This document shows positions 9,307-19,460 of a DNA stretch of 64,000 nt, one piece after another. The stretch comes from Xenopus tropicalis (taxonomy: Eukaryota > Chordata > Amphibia > Anura > Pipidae): NCBI RefSeq assembly GCF_000004195.4, contig NC_030678.2:88820904-88884903 (forward strand), read 5' to 3'. Every line of letters begins with the position of its first letter. The stretch's first letter is position 1. The notes under the pieces are model-generated. The model was given only the letters and a program-made list of their open reading frames with translations. It was not told the origin of the DNA and made no database searches. The translations under genes were made by a program, and so were the position numbers.

Positions 9307-9965
9307 TGTAATAAAATTACGCCCGCCGCACCATCGGCAGGGACGCCTGCCGAGCCGCTCCTCTAGCCGGCTCCTTCCTAATGCGCGCCGCGCACGTCGG
9401 CTATTTAAAGGCGCAGGCACGCTGGCGCGTGACGTCAGCGCGCAATGGCGCCAAATTTGAAAAATTAAAGGGGTATTTAAAGGGGTTTTCTGGAATGCTT
9501 CTTTGCCCGTGATAGGTTTATTTCTGGTGCCTATATCTGTGCTTTAAGCGTCTACTTATTCCTGATTCCTGTTTTGACCCTGCCTGGCTTTGACTATTCT
9601 GAATACCTGTATCCTGACCCGTGCCTGTTTTGATTACTGATTCTGCTTAACCCTTCTGACTGATTATCCGGTGTGACCCTTGCCTGCCCGACGTTCCTCG
9701 ATTTCCGCCTGCCTCGACCCGGTCTGTCTGACTTCCTATCTTCTAACCCCTGTCTGTACCGTGACCGTTGGCCTTAAGACTTTTTATACTGTCGTGCCCC
9801 ATTGCTGGCCAGAACTCCTGCCCTGCATCTCTCGTTTAAGTCCAGGTGGCATCTGAGTAGCTGAGGGCTCCTCCCGAAGCCAAAGGCGGTCACACTACTG
9901 GCGAAGCACGAGCCTAGACCAGGGTGCTTAGCATTTGTTCTGGCATTTGGGTGCCGACCGTGACA
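9307..9965 (+). repeat. 3' LTR
   Basis: 659 bp, nearly identical to the 5' LTR. Relative to that copy it lacks 18 bp that form the left arm and loop of a terminal hairpin, and 4 bp of a GC dinucleotide run. I count two substitutions (CGCAT/CGCGT just before TGACGTC, and TATCTGG/TATCCGG). It ends GTGACA followed by the target duplication GTGTT. Confidence 0.95.
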
Positions 9966-10140
9966 GTGTTGTACAAGCAATATATGTGTAGGAGCTCTGG
10001 ACATTTCTCCTCTAAATACAGCCTAGAACTTAATTTTGCAAGACATCTATATTTGTTTTTTCAGAACATTTGTGTAGCTACTGCTAATATTGGGCTGGTA
10101 ATTTTCTCAAACAGCTGCAATAACATATATTTCCTATAAA

Positions 10141-10640
10141 AATGATCAACACACCAGGGGCCATCCCTAGGTGGTTTTTCATGGTGAGGGCAGTGAGGTT
10201 GTGGAATGCCCTTCCTAGTGATGTTGTGATGCAGATTCTGTTAATGCCTTTATGAAGCGCTTGGATGAGTTCTTGAACAAGCATAATAGCCATGGCTATA
10301 ATGATCTTAAGAGCTACAGTTAGTATAGGTAGTATAGATCAGTGATCCTCAACCAGTGGCTTAGGAGCAACATGTTGCTCACCAACCCCTTGGATTTTGC
10401 TCCCAGGGGCATCAAAGTAGGTGCTTATTTTTGAATTCCTGGCTTGGATGCACATTTTGGGGATCCATGGTATAGATATTGGTATACATTTGGTATACAT
10501 TTAGCTATACATGTGAGTCTATAGATACAATTAGTCTTTATAAATATGTGTATATCTATGAGCACTGGGATTAGTATAGAGGGGTTAAACTTGATGGCTG
10601 AACTTGATAGACTTTTTGCAACCCAACTTAACTATATAAC
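10141..10640 (+). mobile_element. CR1-like LINE, 3' end fragment
   Basis: The stretch at 10141-10330 matches the 3' coding end of the better-preserved CR1 copy at 33973-35420 (shared GTGGTTTTTC, GAGGGCAGTGAGGTTGTGGA and CTTCCTAGTGATGT blocks), with internal deletions. The LINE 3' tail (AACTTGAT...CAACCCAACTTAACTATATA) appears at about 10585-10640, separated from the coding part by another repeat from 10340. The reading frame is destroyed. Confidence 0.8.
10340..10480 (+). mobile_element. hAT-like MITE fragment inside the CR1 piece
   Basis: Begins CAGTGATCCTCAACCAGTGG, with GAGCAACATGTTGCTC soon after. I recognise this as the left end of a common frog short element; the right end is missing or degraded. 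It interrupts the CR1 3' fragment, so it inserted after the LINE. The superfamily is inferred from the terminus style only. Confidence 0.45.
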
Positions 10641-11664
10641 TATTAAAAAGCTGCAAAGTTCCTTAGTTTCGTTTTTCTACAAAATACACTTTCCCCTTAA
10701 GTAGAACAAAATCTTTTTTGTGGCTTACTCTATAAGCTATGGCACCTATACACGTTTAGTTTGTGTTCCCAAAGTAATGTTTACATATTCATAAATTCCC
10801 CAAACATATATCTTGGTTGTATAATTAGAGACTTATCCTACCAGCAATATAACCTGTACCATTAGTACCCCAGAGTTATGGTTATTTCACATTGAAGAAC
10901 TGCCTGAAATAATCAATCAATTTTCATAATATCCAGTTTAAATATAAGTTTGCAGTACTTACATTTATGTTTTGCAGCTGCACATGACTTTCTGATATGG
11001 TGAATTGTCTGTATTTAAACTTCATAATCACATTTGTAGTTATAGGTGGAGGACCGTCTGCATTTCCTGTGCACAACTGAAACTCAAAGGTTGGCACTGC
11101 ATGCATATATTAATAATACCTAGCAGTCTTCTCCACATGGGACATTAGAAAGACTGAAACATTAAAAGAAAGAAACAATTCGATTTTCTCTGTGCTTCTG
11201 AACAGCTAGCTTTTCATTGTTTTCAGTTTGGAAATGAAAAATGGAAGCGCTCACTTCAAATCAGCCGCCTGCAGAGACAACAAATGACTAATGTGGAGTC
11301 ATTAGTATGAACAGCCATGGAATTCTCTCTGGTTAATGCAACCTCTAGTTATACTTCACCTGGGTTAGTTTACTACCACAAGTGGGTGTACACATTTTCC
11401 CAGTGTCCTGTCGGCCCAGTGCAACCCTAATGAAAGAGTTGTATCTTAAATCTCTGACAGCACTGTAGCTTAATAAAAGGAATGAAATAAAACCTAGCCT
11501 CACCTGTCTATTTAATTTATAGATATCTTGGGGTCTACAAGTTTTGTATCATTATAATTAGTAATGCAATTAGATTTTGTGCCACTGTCTTTAAATGCCA
11601 CTGAAAAACTGGTGACTGGAGTTTTTTCTTTTGCCTAGAGATATCTCTTAAGCATCTATGAAGG
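10641..11664. other. No gene; possible non-repetitive conserved DNA
   Basis: No coding region recognised. The part at about 11160-11360 has higher complexity and less low-complexity AT than its surroundings. It could be conserved non-coding DNA, but that is only an impression from composition. Confidence 0.4.
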
Positions 11665-11923
11665 CAGTGTCGGACTGCTCCATTGGGATACCAGGAAAAC
11701 TTCTGGAGGGCCCAGGTTTTAGTGGGATATATTGCTTCTAACCATTAGACCTATTTCATGGTTATTACCTATTTTTCTATGGGAACAAAGAGGCTTAACA
11801 GATGGATGAATGGAATATAGTATGTAGAGAAAACAAATTAAAAGAATAAAGAGTTGAGTGAGGAAAGGAGGAAAAATTTTTGCAGAGTGGGCCCATGGTC
11901 TAAGGTTTTCTGGTGGGCCCCTG
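11665..11923. mobile_element. MITE with CAGTGTCGGACTG terminus
   Basis: The left end CAGTGTCGGACTG and internal GGGCCCAGG and GTGGGCCC blocks are those of a common frog non-autonomous DNA element that I recall as Harbinger-like. The right end (TGGTGGGCCCCTG) is partial. A fragment of the opposite end (CCAGTCCAACACTGG) also occurs near 19000. Confidence 0.55.
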
Positions 11924-12724
11924 ACTCATATGTATATGTTTTAATCCCACTAGAAGAAGCAAGAAATGTGGCATAATCCAGGATTTTGGTAGGTGTGCAA
12001 AAATGTTACTAAGCTAAGATGCGTTTAGTTACATATGGCTGTTGACAGCACTTTATTTACCTGTCATAAACACCTATTTGCTGCTGTGAAACAAGGGGAG
12101 AACATCACCCCAAGTGGCTGTCCTCCTGCCCAGCCAGGGAAGCTGCATAGTGACCATCATTAACCAGACCAAATCCACATCCGGCATGCTGCTGATCTAT
12201 TGTGTAGAATTGCACCTAATCACACAGGATATAGATTTTGTTAGCGTTAATTTTGAAAGGGGTAAGTTGGCGACACTAATAATTCCACATTCTGGAAATT
12301 CTTTGTGTATGGTCTTGCAAAACAGGGTAAGCGGGTAATGGAAAAAACATAAATATAGCAAAGTATGAAAGAGAAAATATAATAAGACCTTTAAGTAGCA
12401 TAAAAGGGAATTTTAAACTGTACTACTTATAGGTCCATAGGAATTTGACACACACATAATACGTTGCCGCAGGAAACTTCACTTGTGAAACAGGCAATTA
12501 ACAGCTTGATATTAAATGCTGATTTTTTACGTCTGAAATTGTTCAGGGGGGCATATGCTGCAATTATTTACCAGATGCTGCGTATTAACCCTTTGCATCT
12601 AGCTGTGCCTGAAAGTAATCCATTCACAAAGTACAAGGTTTTTATTCCTATTTATATTGACATTTTAAAATGATATCTTCTAGATTTGTTTATAACTTTG
12701 TGTGGGAAAAATATAAGGTCATGT
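11924..12724. other. No gene; complex sequence around 12450-12660
   Basis: Small open frames here have no features of real proteins. The 12450-12660 part is complex and non-repetitive and might be worth alignment for conservation. Confidence 0.4.
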
Positions 12725-13107
12725 ACGAGGAATATAAAAATATACAAGCCACTTATACCCTTAATGGGACTGAACTAGGCAAAACCATAATGGAGAAGGG
12801 ATTGGATAATAAACTTGGCTGTAGGAAGCAATGCCAGGCAGCAGCTGCAGGGCAAACAAGGTTTTGAGCTGTATTAAAAGGGGGTATAGATTCACGGGAG
12901 GAGGGGGTTATTCTTCCCCTTTACAGAGCGCTGGTAAGGCCCCATCTAGAATATGCTGTTCAGTTCTGGTCTCCAGGGCTCAAACGGGACATTATTGAGT
13001 TAGAGAGGATCCAAAGAAGGGCAACTAAGCTGGTAAAGGGTATGGAAAGTCTCAGTTATGAAGAAAGACTGGGCAAGCTGAGGTTGTTTACAGTGGAGAA
13101 GAGGCGC
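12725..13107 (+). pseudogene. CR1-like LINE reverse-transcriptase fragment
   Basis: Translates, with frame changes, to the part of CR1 ORF2 after the RT catalytic core. Its blocks correspond to the intact-frame copy at 33973-35420: the region around LNGTELG and MEKGLDNKL, then RPHLEYAVQFW-like and [14 protein letters not shown] segments. It ends abruptly at 13107, where a TTAA-target MITE begins, so the LINE was interrupted or truncated by that element. Confidence 0.8.
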
Positions 13108-13394
13108 TTAAAGGAGAACCCCTGGCACAAAAAGCACCCTTAACTTTCAATGGCTAGACCCCCCCTCATCTCACCTTTAAAGTTTGCAATCTGTCCCTAT
13201 CACTAACCGCTAGCTAAAATTGCACCGACATCTTCTCACCGACTGAAGACTCTTCGGGTCTCACCGCCGAACCTAACTTGCTTGCACATGTGCAGTTGAA
13301 GCGGATTTCCTACTACCTCCAACTGCGCATGTGCAAGCAGGTTTGCATCGACAGAAAAACTCGAAGTGTCTTCAGTCGGTAAGAAGATGTCGGC
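13108..13394. mobile_element. TTAA-target palindromic MITE (Kolobok/T2-like), truncated
   Basis: Starts with TTAAAGGAGAAC at the CR1 junction. Further in it folds on itself: CTTGCACATGTGCAGTTG pairs with CAACTGCGCATGTGCAAG, and GACATCTTCTCACCGACTG pairs with its near complement ending at 13394. The distal TTAA end is absent because an L1 fragment abuts it. TTAA duplication and the TTAAAGG end are typical of the T2/Kolobok-like MITEs of Xenopus. Confidence 0.7.
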
Positions 13395-13399
13395 AAGGT

Positions 13400-14180
13400 C
13401 ACAATGTAGCTTAACAGCCAACTGGGGAAGCACATGTGTTACAAACAGGGAAACATCATTAAAAATCCTGCCCAAAACCTACTTATTTGCAGTCCGGCTA
13501 CACAAAATATACAGTTCATGTGACCCTCACTGTTTTAGAGGATGCCTGGAGGAAGGCACCATGTTACACATATGGTGGGAGTGTAGTGTTGTAACTGTAT
13601 ACTGGGACTTGGTCTGCCAACCTTTATCTAATGTGTTACATACTACGTTTCAGAAGGCTCCATTTGTTCTTCTCCTGGGGAAGAAACCCAAAAAATTGGA
13701 AAAAATCCAACTTTCCTTTAGCTGAAGGCTAATTATTTTTGCCTTCAGCTAAAGGAAAGTTGGATTTTTTCCAATTTTTTGGTGACTAATTAAAACTTGA
13801 CTTACATGTTACAAAACAATATGGAAGCACATGATGACATTTGGTTCCCTTGGTTGGCATACGAGAATGACCCTCTGCTATTGTCCTCCCTGCATGCATA
13901 ACGCACTCTCAAATATGAACTTTACAGAAAGCTAAAGCTTGTTTCCCTGTCTATCTCAATACTCGATTATAGTGTAACAAAACCCACCTGCTTTCATGGT
14001 TCATGTTATATATCTCTTGAATTTATTAAAATACTCTTTTTTCCTTTCTCTTTTCTTTGGTCTTTTTCTTTCTCTTCTTTTTTTTGTTTTTGTAATGCAA
14101 AAAGGACCAAAGGTCCTTTTTCTTTTTCATTATTTTATACTTCCTGAAAAATCAATAAAACTTTTCAGTTAAAAAAAAAA
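13400..14180 (+). pseudogene. L1-type LINE, 3' end of ORF2 with poly(A)
   Basis: 13400-13690 translates to the C-terminal part of an L1 ORF2 protein: RLHKIY, then a cysteine-rich CFRGCLEEGTMLHIWWEC block typical of L1. The frame is then interrupted by a hairpin insertion at 13688-13782. The 3' part holds pyrimidine-rich sequence, an AATAAA near 14154 and an A10 tail at 14171-14180. It is 5' truncated, as usual for L1. Confidence 0.8.
13688..13782. repeat. Perfect hairpin, 42-bp arms, within L1
   Basis: Arms 13688-13729 and 13741-13782 are exact reverse complements around an 11-nt spacer. The left arm is in the L1 coding register, so the right arm looks like a snap-back copy. See the matching finding. 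Confidence 0.95.
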
Positions 14181-14571
14181 TGTCAGTAAACAGTGGTGCC
14201 TCCCAGTTGCTGCAGTTTTGGATTCATCATAATGAGAAATATTAATAATGTATTTGTAAGTGTGTAGAAAATGCCTGTAGACAAGCACTATTATTGTTAT
14301 TTTATTATTGTTAACGCAAGGACAATTTTAGTAAATGTATATATCATTAGACTGTATGCTGAAATATTTGCATTTTTTGCACTAATAATAAGTAAGACCA
14401 TCAACCTCTCATCTATCATCCGTTGTACCCACACCAATGTCTTACTATCCACTTCTCTTCATTACAGTTTTTTTGAGTTCTTATTTACCTTCCTGTCCAT
14501 GCTACTTAAACTTAATTCTTAGTTTTTTTTACTGTTTTTTTCTTTTCAAAAGTCCACATTTTTATTCACTA
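14181..14571. other. No gene or recognised repeat
   Basis: AT-rich, T-run-rich sequence; nothing recognised. Confidence 0.5.
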
Positions 14572-14886
14572 CAGGTATGGGATCCATTATCCGGAAACCC
14601 GATATCCAGAAAGCTCCGAATTACGGAAAGCCTGTCTTCCATAGACTCCATTTTAATCAAATAATTGAGATTTTCAAAATTGATTTCCTTTTTCTCTGTA
14701 AAAATAAAACTGTGCTTTGTATTTGATCCCAACTAATATATAATTAAACCCTTTTGGATGCAAAATAACCCTATTGGTTTTAATTAATGTTTTATGATTT
14801 TTTAGTAGAATTAAGGTATGAAGATCCAAATTACAGAAAGACCCTTTATTCAGAATATTCTTGGTCCAGAGCATTCTGGATACCTG
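14572..14886. mobile_element. TA-target MITE, CAGGTATGGGATC family, copy 1
   Basis: 315 bp between TA dinucleotides. The left end is CAGGTATGGGATCC and the right end is GGATACCTG. Internal blocks (TTATCCGGAAACCCG, AGAAAGCTCCGAATTACGG, TTTTTTAGTAGA) are shared in order with 45024-45277 and 56008-56334. TA duplication suggests Tc1/mariner-type mobilisation; this is inferred from the ends only. Confidence 0.75.
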
Positions 14887-15150
14887 TACTACATTGATTT
14901 AGCTGTTGACTCTTATTCTTTTCCCTTTGCATTGATGTTTTTCCCTTCCTAATTTCTTATCATCTTCTAATGCACACTTTTTGCATTATCTTTTACTTAT
15001 GTAGGTATTGCTGTCTTCATTAGTCTTTTTGTTAACCAAGAGTAGAATGTTCATCATCAAAAAATGTAGATGTATTATTTGACAGAATATGACCATTTTA
15101 GGCTCCGTTATATTTTTGTTATAGATCAAGACACCTCACTGGTCTTATTA

Positions 15151-15489
15151 GGGCTCTGGTACACGGGGAGATTAGTCGCCCGCGGCAAAACTCCCTGCTC
15201 GCGGGCGACTAATCTCCCCGAGTTGCCTTCCCTCTGCCATCCCACCGGCGAACATGTAAGTCGCCGGCGGGATGGCAGACGCGGCGGCGCGATTTCGTGC
15301 AAATCGCCGAAAAAGACTCGCGAGGCTTTTTCGCCGATTTCCCGAAATCGCCCCGCCGCGTCTGCCATCCCGCCGGCGACTTACATGTTCGCCGGTGGGA
15401 TGGCAGAGGGAAGGCAACTCGGGGAGATTAGTCGCCCGCGAGCAGGGAGTTTTGCCGCGGGCGACTAATCTCCCCGTGTACCAGAGCCC
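15151..15489. mobile_element. 339-bp near-perfect palindromic MITE (PIF/Harbinger-type)
   Basis: Terminal repeats GGGCTCTGG...CCAGAGCCC are flanked by TTA on both sides (15148-15150 and 15490-15492), the 3-bp target duplication typical of PIF/Harbinger. Almost the whole element is one inverted repeat. Each arm also contains its own smaller hairpin (GATTAGTCGCCCGCG and its complement). It is GC- and CpG-rich in an AT-rich setting. The open frames on both strands here are products of the palindrome, not genes. Confidence 0.9.
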
Positions 15490-15492
15490 TTA

Positions 15493-17436
15493 GAGATTTA
15501 TCCTGTGCATTGCTATAATTATTCTTTTGTCCTTATCACTATGATACTAAGCTTTTTATCTAAAATGAATCCTTACTAATTTCCACCCATCCATCCATAA
15601 TTGAACTATATCATTTACTATTTTTTCTGTTTAACTTAAGAGATAGCAAAACCTTATTGTTTCTGGCACCTATAAAAATTACTAGACCAAGGAATGTTGG
15701 GAGTTGCAGTTTTAGCAACAGTTTCTGCAGATAAAGTCACATGAATTGATGAGGATACTTATTAAAATGCAATAGGCAAGACTTTATTGCTTGCTGTATA
15801 AGCCTTGTATTATGTATCTATGTAAATGTAACTATAGTAATGTAACTACAGTGGATTTTTAGTAATTTGTCCTGTTTCTTTATGCAAGTGAACATGCAAC
15901 CACTTGGGGGTACCCTCTCCTACTTAGTCCTGTCAGAGTAAAGAAAATATACTGCTGTTCTCATTAAATCCATCAGTACAACATTGTGCTTTTTCTTGAA
16001 ATTCCTCTATATTTCCCTCATCTGCTTGCTTTCATCCTTTTAGATGGACACTTATGGGAACATGCTTATTAGTCCTTCAGTGGAACTCTGGGGTAAGCTA
16101 ATATTTTGCTATTCTGTGTTGCCCATACAGTGAGCCAGGTCATTCTTTCCAGACCCATTTAAATAATACTAGCAAGAGGTTCCAGATGTCTCAACAACAC
16201 TGTTCATGCTGAGCAGATGGCAGAGCCTTTTAGTTCAAGTCTTTACAATTATTGGTCTCTGCTACCACTAACAGTACACAGTATTAATACTGGAAAAATA
16301 AACAGCAAAAAGGAGCCAAATCTTATCCCTTAAGTTCAGATTCATAAACCTCTCATTGTACATGTGCCACAATGTGGTGCTAATCAACTAAACTGAAACT
16401 GAGTGAGTGAGAAATGTACAGCACATTTATTTTTATGAAGAGCACAAAATGCAACACAAATTTTCCCCACCTTGTATATATGTAGCAGCATTTCTGGCAA
16501 GAAAAATCAAATGTGTCCATTGGCATATGTATGAGGGATGTAATATGGTTATATGGCCTCCCCAAGCTCTACTGGCTTTATTTCAACCTGCACTCAACAG
16601 ACTTGCACATCAGATGGCTTTTTATATGGTAGTTGATTATGTGGGCAGTAAAGCTGATGTATGAGGTCATGGTGGTATTTGTAGACATGATTCCTTTTTT
16701 TTAAACAACAAAACCTTGAATCATAGCCTGAATGGTGCACATGGAGAGTTGGTGTCATTGTTAGCAGAGGCAACTGCATCTTCATTCCCTTTTTGATCAG
16801 GTGGTGCTTCTTATTGATATGAAAGCTGTAAATGCCTGGAGAAATAAGGTGTGGCAAAGCTATTAAATTCTGGATTGTAGGGACCTAATGATTTTTAACT
16901 TTAATTTAGGTAGGAATGGTTGTACAGCTACAGTAAATATTAGCTGAGATTCAAAAAAGACATGTCCGGCATTTACAGAAAGAATGGAATTTTAAAAAGA
17001 GACCTTCCTACGGCTGATTAGTTTGCCCCAGTTTATACTTATATTTGTACTTTGTGTTCTTTGAACATACAAAAATATCTTTCACACAAAAATACTTTCA
17101 TCTGGAGAGTGTTAAGTTCCTTTTTGAGGATATTGTTGCAAGCAAGCACTGTACATAGATGAGATATAGCATGTTGGGCAATATGCAGAATGAGTGAAAA
17201 AAAAAACAGAACCCTGTGGTCCATAGATAACTGAGCCTTATAGTCTGTTAACATGAACATGGCTGTTTGACAGCTGATATGGCTTAAAATACAAATCCCA
17301 TCATGCTTTTGGTTATTCAGTTTAAAACTGCAAGATATACTGGAGTAATGTGTTAGTATCGCTTTAATGATTGTTAAATCAGAAACTTTAGCCACATGGG
17401 ATAGAAATAAAAATAATTTATAACTAATCAAATTAT
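15493..17436. other. No gene or recognised repeat
   Basis: About 1.9 kb with scattered short open frames on both strands but no recognisable protein motif, splice-like layout or named repeat. Confidence 0.45.
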
Positions 17437-18964
17437 AGGGTAAAACGCCTCTATTCGTTGCACTCAATTTTCAGTCTCAGCAATCAAAAATTCATAAAAA
17501 ATAGCGAAGGACGCAATCAATTGTTTCCAATTATAAAAATAAGTTCATGTATTAATTACCTTTAAAAATTAATCAATTTCCAAACTCATTTGTTAGAGAT
17601 TAATATTCCATTAAATACAATTTACACATAAATTCATAAAACTTACTATGGGGATCAACTATTAATTCATTTAATCTGCCCAGTTGGTATATACATTCTA
17701 TGGCGCTTGTGATAGTTCATAAATTCACTTGTAGAGCGTAACCCAAAGGAAAGAGGATTCTATGCTTGTGTAGGGGTTTACCAAAAATGGGCCCTTAGGA
17801 CAGACACCCCTAGGACAGGCCACAGGGTGGTGCTAGTTAACAGGGACACTGGGATGACTGGGTTCTAAATAGTTAACAGGGAGGATCCCTGTAGTTCGGG
17901 TTGCAGCCACAAGGTGGTGTGCATGCTATATAAGGGGATGCAGCCATGTGCTGAGGGTCAGACATTTTAGTCCAGGGACTGCTCAGGTAGTGGTGCCCCT
18001 GGCATGGTTTAAAGGGTAGAAGTTCTGTAATAGATAACTCCAGGAGTGATATGTAGGACATCAGGGTAGAATGGGTGGATATTGCCCCTCCAGGAGTGGT
18101 AGTGGGGTTAAGACCCCCCAGCATTACATCTGCTGGAGTGTAGGGCCACAAGTGGCTAGGTAGGTGGACCAGGTCACCTCTAGTCCAGGAGTCCGGATCT
18201 GAGTCCCTGTGGTGAGGCTGCCTAGCGTGAGTACCGGGGAGGACTCCAAGAGGGGGTGCCTCCTGGCGCGAGTACTGGGGAGATCACCTAGATAGGAGCA
18301 TGTACGTGAGTACCGTAAGTTAGCCAACAGGAAAAGGATCTCAATGAGAAGTGAGGAGTATTGAAATGAGTGAGTGTATGAAATGTATATGCCACTCCTG
18401 GAGAGGTTCTGCTCAAATAAACCATTGCATCTGTTTCACATATACTACTGTGTTGAAATCCTTCATACCCAGAGGACCACTACCAAGCTGGTAAGGAATA
18501 ACCCCAGGGTGGGGTATATCAGCCAGGAGTAAGTGGGTCCCATTGAGGGGTACAGTAACCTATTTGTTTCTCAGGGTGTGGATTGAAGTTCCACAAGATC
18601 ATCCCTGGGTGGAGGCACGCCATTAAAGGGAGAAATCCCTGTAAACCCTCATAGTAAGCCGGGGCTCAGGACTCCTGTAGCGCCAAACCAGAGAAATCAG
18701 CAGGTAGTGCCACTAGAATCAGCAAAAGTGGGCTGCACTTGCAATGATGATTATATTAGGATACTGGCACTCTAACTTCATGGCAGGCAATTAACATGCT
18801 GCCAACATCAAAACAAACTTTCACATGCGCTTATTAGAAATAGGGCTTAGCCTGTTGGTATTCATTTTTTCTGACTGTAAACAATTGATTGTGTCCTCCA
18901 CTATTTTTATGAATTGATTGCTGTGACTGAAAATTGAGTGCAGTGAATAGAGGCGCTTTACCCT
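17437..18964. mobile_element. DNA element with about 90-bp terminal inverted repeats
   Basis: The left end (AGGGTAAAACGCCTCTATTC) and right end (ATAGAGGCGCTTTACCCT in the inverted sense) are inverted repeats that continue imperfectly for about 90 bp. Shared blocks include CACTCAATTTTCAGTC and CAATCAATTGTTT. The target duplication is not clear to me. No transposase frame exists, so it is non-autonomous. Its middle is probably a later solo LTR insertion at 17769-18737, leaving about 560 bp of original element. Confidence 0.75.
17769..18737 (+). mobile_element. Candidate solo LTR nested in the long-TIR element
   Basis: A 969-bp stretch starts TGTAGGGG and ends GGCTGCA, between CTTG (17765-17768) and CTTG (18738-18741), a possible 4-bp target duplication. 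It carries TATATAAG at 17927-17934 and AATAAA at 18416-18421, in LTR order. It is richer in G+C than the flanking element. The boundaries are my best fit, not proven; no second copy is present in the window to confirm them. Confidence 0.4.
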
Positions 18965-19084
18965 TTAATCGGGTTAGTTAATGGTGGGCTCTGCACCCCC
19001 CAGTCCAACACTGGCCCTAAGATTAATTTACTAGAGGCCCGCTGGCCTCTAGTAAATTAATATATACCATTTTGTGTAGGTTTG

Positions 19085-19460
19085 CATTAAAGGGGTTGTT
19101 CACCATTAAATAAACTTTTAGTATAATGTAGAGAATGCTATTCTGAGTCAATTTGCAATTGGTCTTTATTGTTTTTTATTTGCGGTTTTTGAATTATTTC
19201 ACTTTTTGTTCAGCAGCTCTCCAGTTTGGAATGTCAGCAGCTATCTGGTTGCTAGGGTCTTACTTAACCTAGCAACCAGGCAGTGATTTGAAAAAGAAAC
19301 TGGTATATATCGACAGAGGAGGCCATACACATAGAAACATAAGTAATAAAAAGCAACAATGACAATAAAATTGTAGTCTATAATATTTTGGCCACTGAGG
19401 CCAGTGACCCCCATTTGAAAGCTGGAAAGAGTCAGAAGAAGAAGGCAAATTTGTAAATTA
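19085..19460. mobile_element. TTAA-type MITE fragment (AAAGGGGTTGTTCACC family)
   Basis: Starts AAAGGGGTTGTTCACCATTA and contains CAGCAGCTCTCCAGTTTG, TGGTTGCTAGGG and AGTGACCCCCATTTGAAAG in order. I recognise this as a very common frog non-autonomous element whose intact ends are TTAAAGGGG. The right terminus is eroded. Confidence 0.65.

Larger units (their letters stand above)
6072..9460 (+). pseudogene. pol: pol: protease, RT, RNase H, integrase with chromodomain; broken
   Basis: Pol lies in the -1 frame relative to the end of gag and is open from 6072. The protease active site DSGA is at 6201-6212. Reverse transcriptase follows, with YLDD at 7122-7133. RNase H starts normally (VEVDAS) but about 25 residues are missing at a junction near 7733, removing the usual DHKNL-type catalytic block; the join is in frame. 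Integrase has an HHCC zinc region from about 8040, then the catalytic triad D (8250), D (8429), E (8537), the last two with exact DD35E spacing. The frame breaks near 8268-8291 (TGA at 8289-8291), consistent with one base lost in a C run. After it come a GPY motif (8942-8950) and a chromodomain (about 9107-9260). The last frame runs into the 3' LTR and stops at 9458-9460. Chromodomain integrases are known to steer insertion to histone-marked chromatin. Confidence 0.9.
4435..9965 (+). mobile_element. Ty3/gypsy chromovirus (Sushi/Tf1-like), full length but defective
   Basis: A 5.5-kb LTR retrotransposon bounded by TG...CA termini and a perfect 5-bp target duplication, GTGTT, at 4430-4434 and 9966-9970. 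In order it holds the 5' LTR (681 bp), a self-complementary primer site, gag, a -1 frameshift signal, pol (protease, reverse transcriptase, RNase H, integrase, chromodomain), a polypurine tract and the 3' LTR (659 bp). The integrase chromodomain and the gag sequence style place it among vertebrate chromoviruses related to Sushi, the group from which mammalian PEG10 and RTL genes arose (established knowledge). The LTRs differ by about two substitutions and two indels (18 bp and 4 bp), so the insertion is young. Frame breaks in gag and integrase and an RNase H deletion make this copy non-autonomous. Confidence 0.95.

Noticed and set aside
9025..9420. 131-codon minus-strand frame opposite the chromodomain
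   Set aside because: Shadow of pol, whose sense frame has clear domain homology.
15070..15493. Arg/Pro-rich frames on both strands with nearly the same protein
   Set aside because: They are mirror translations of the palindromic MITE.
17039..17467. 142-codon minus-strand frame
   Set aside because: No recognisable motif, no homologous repeat frame, and it runs into the TIR of a DNA element; chance frame is likelier.
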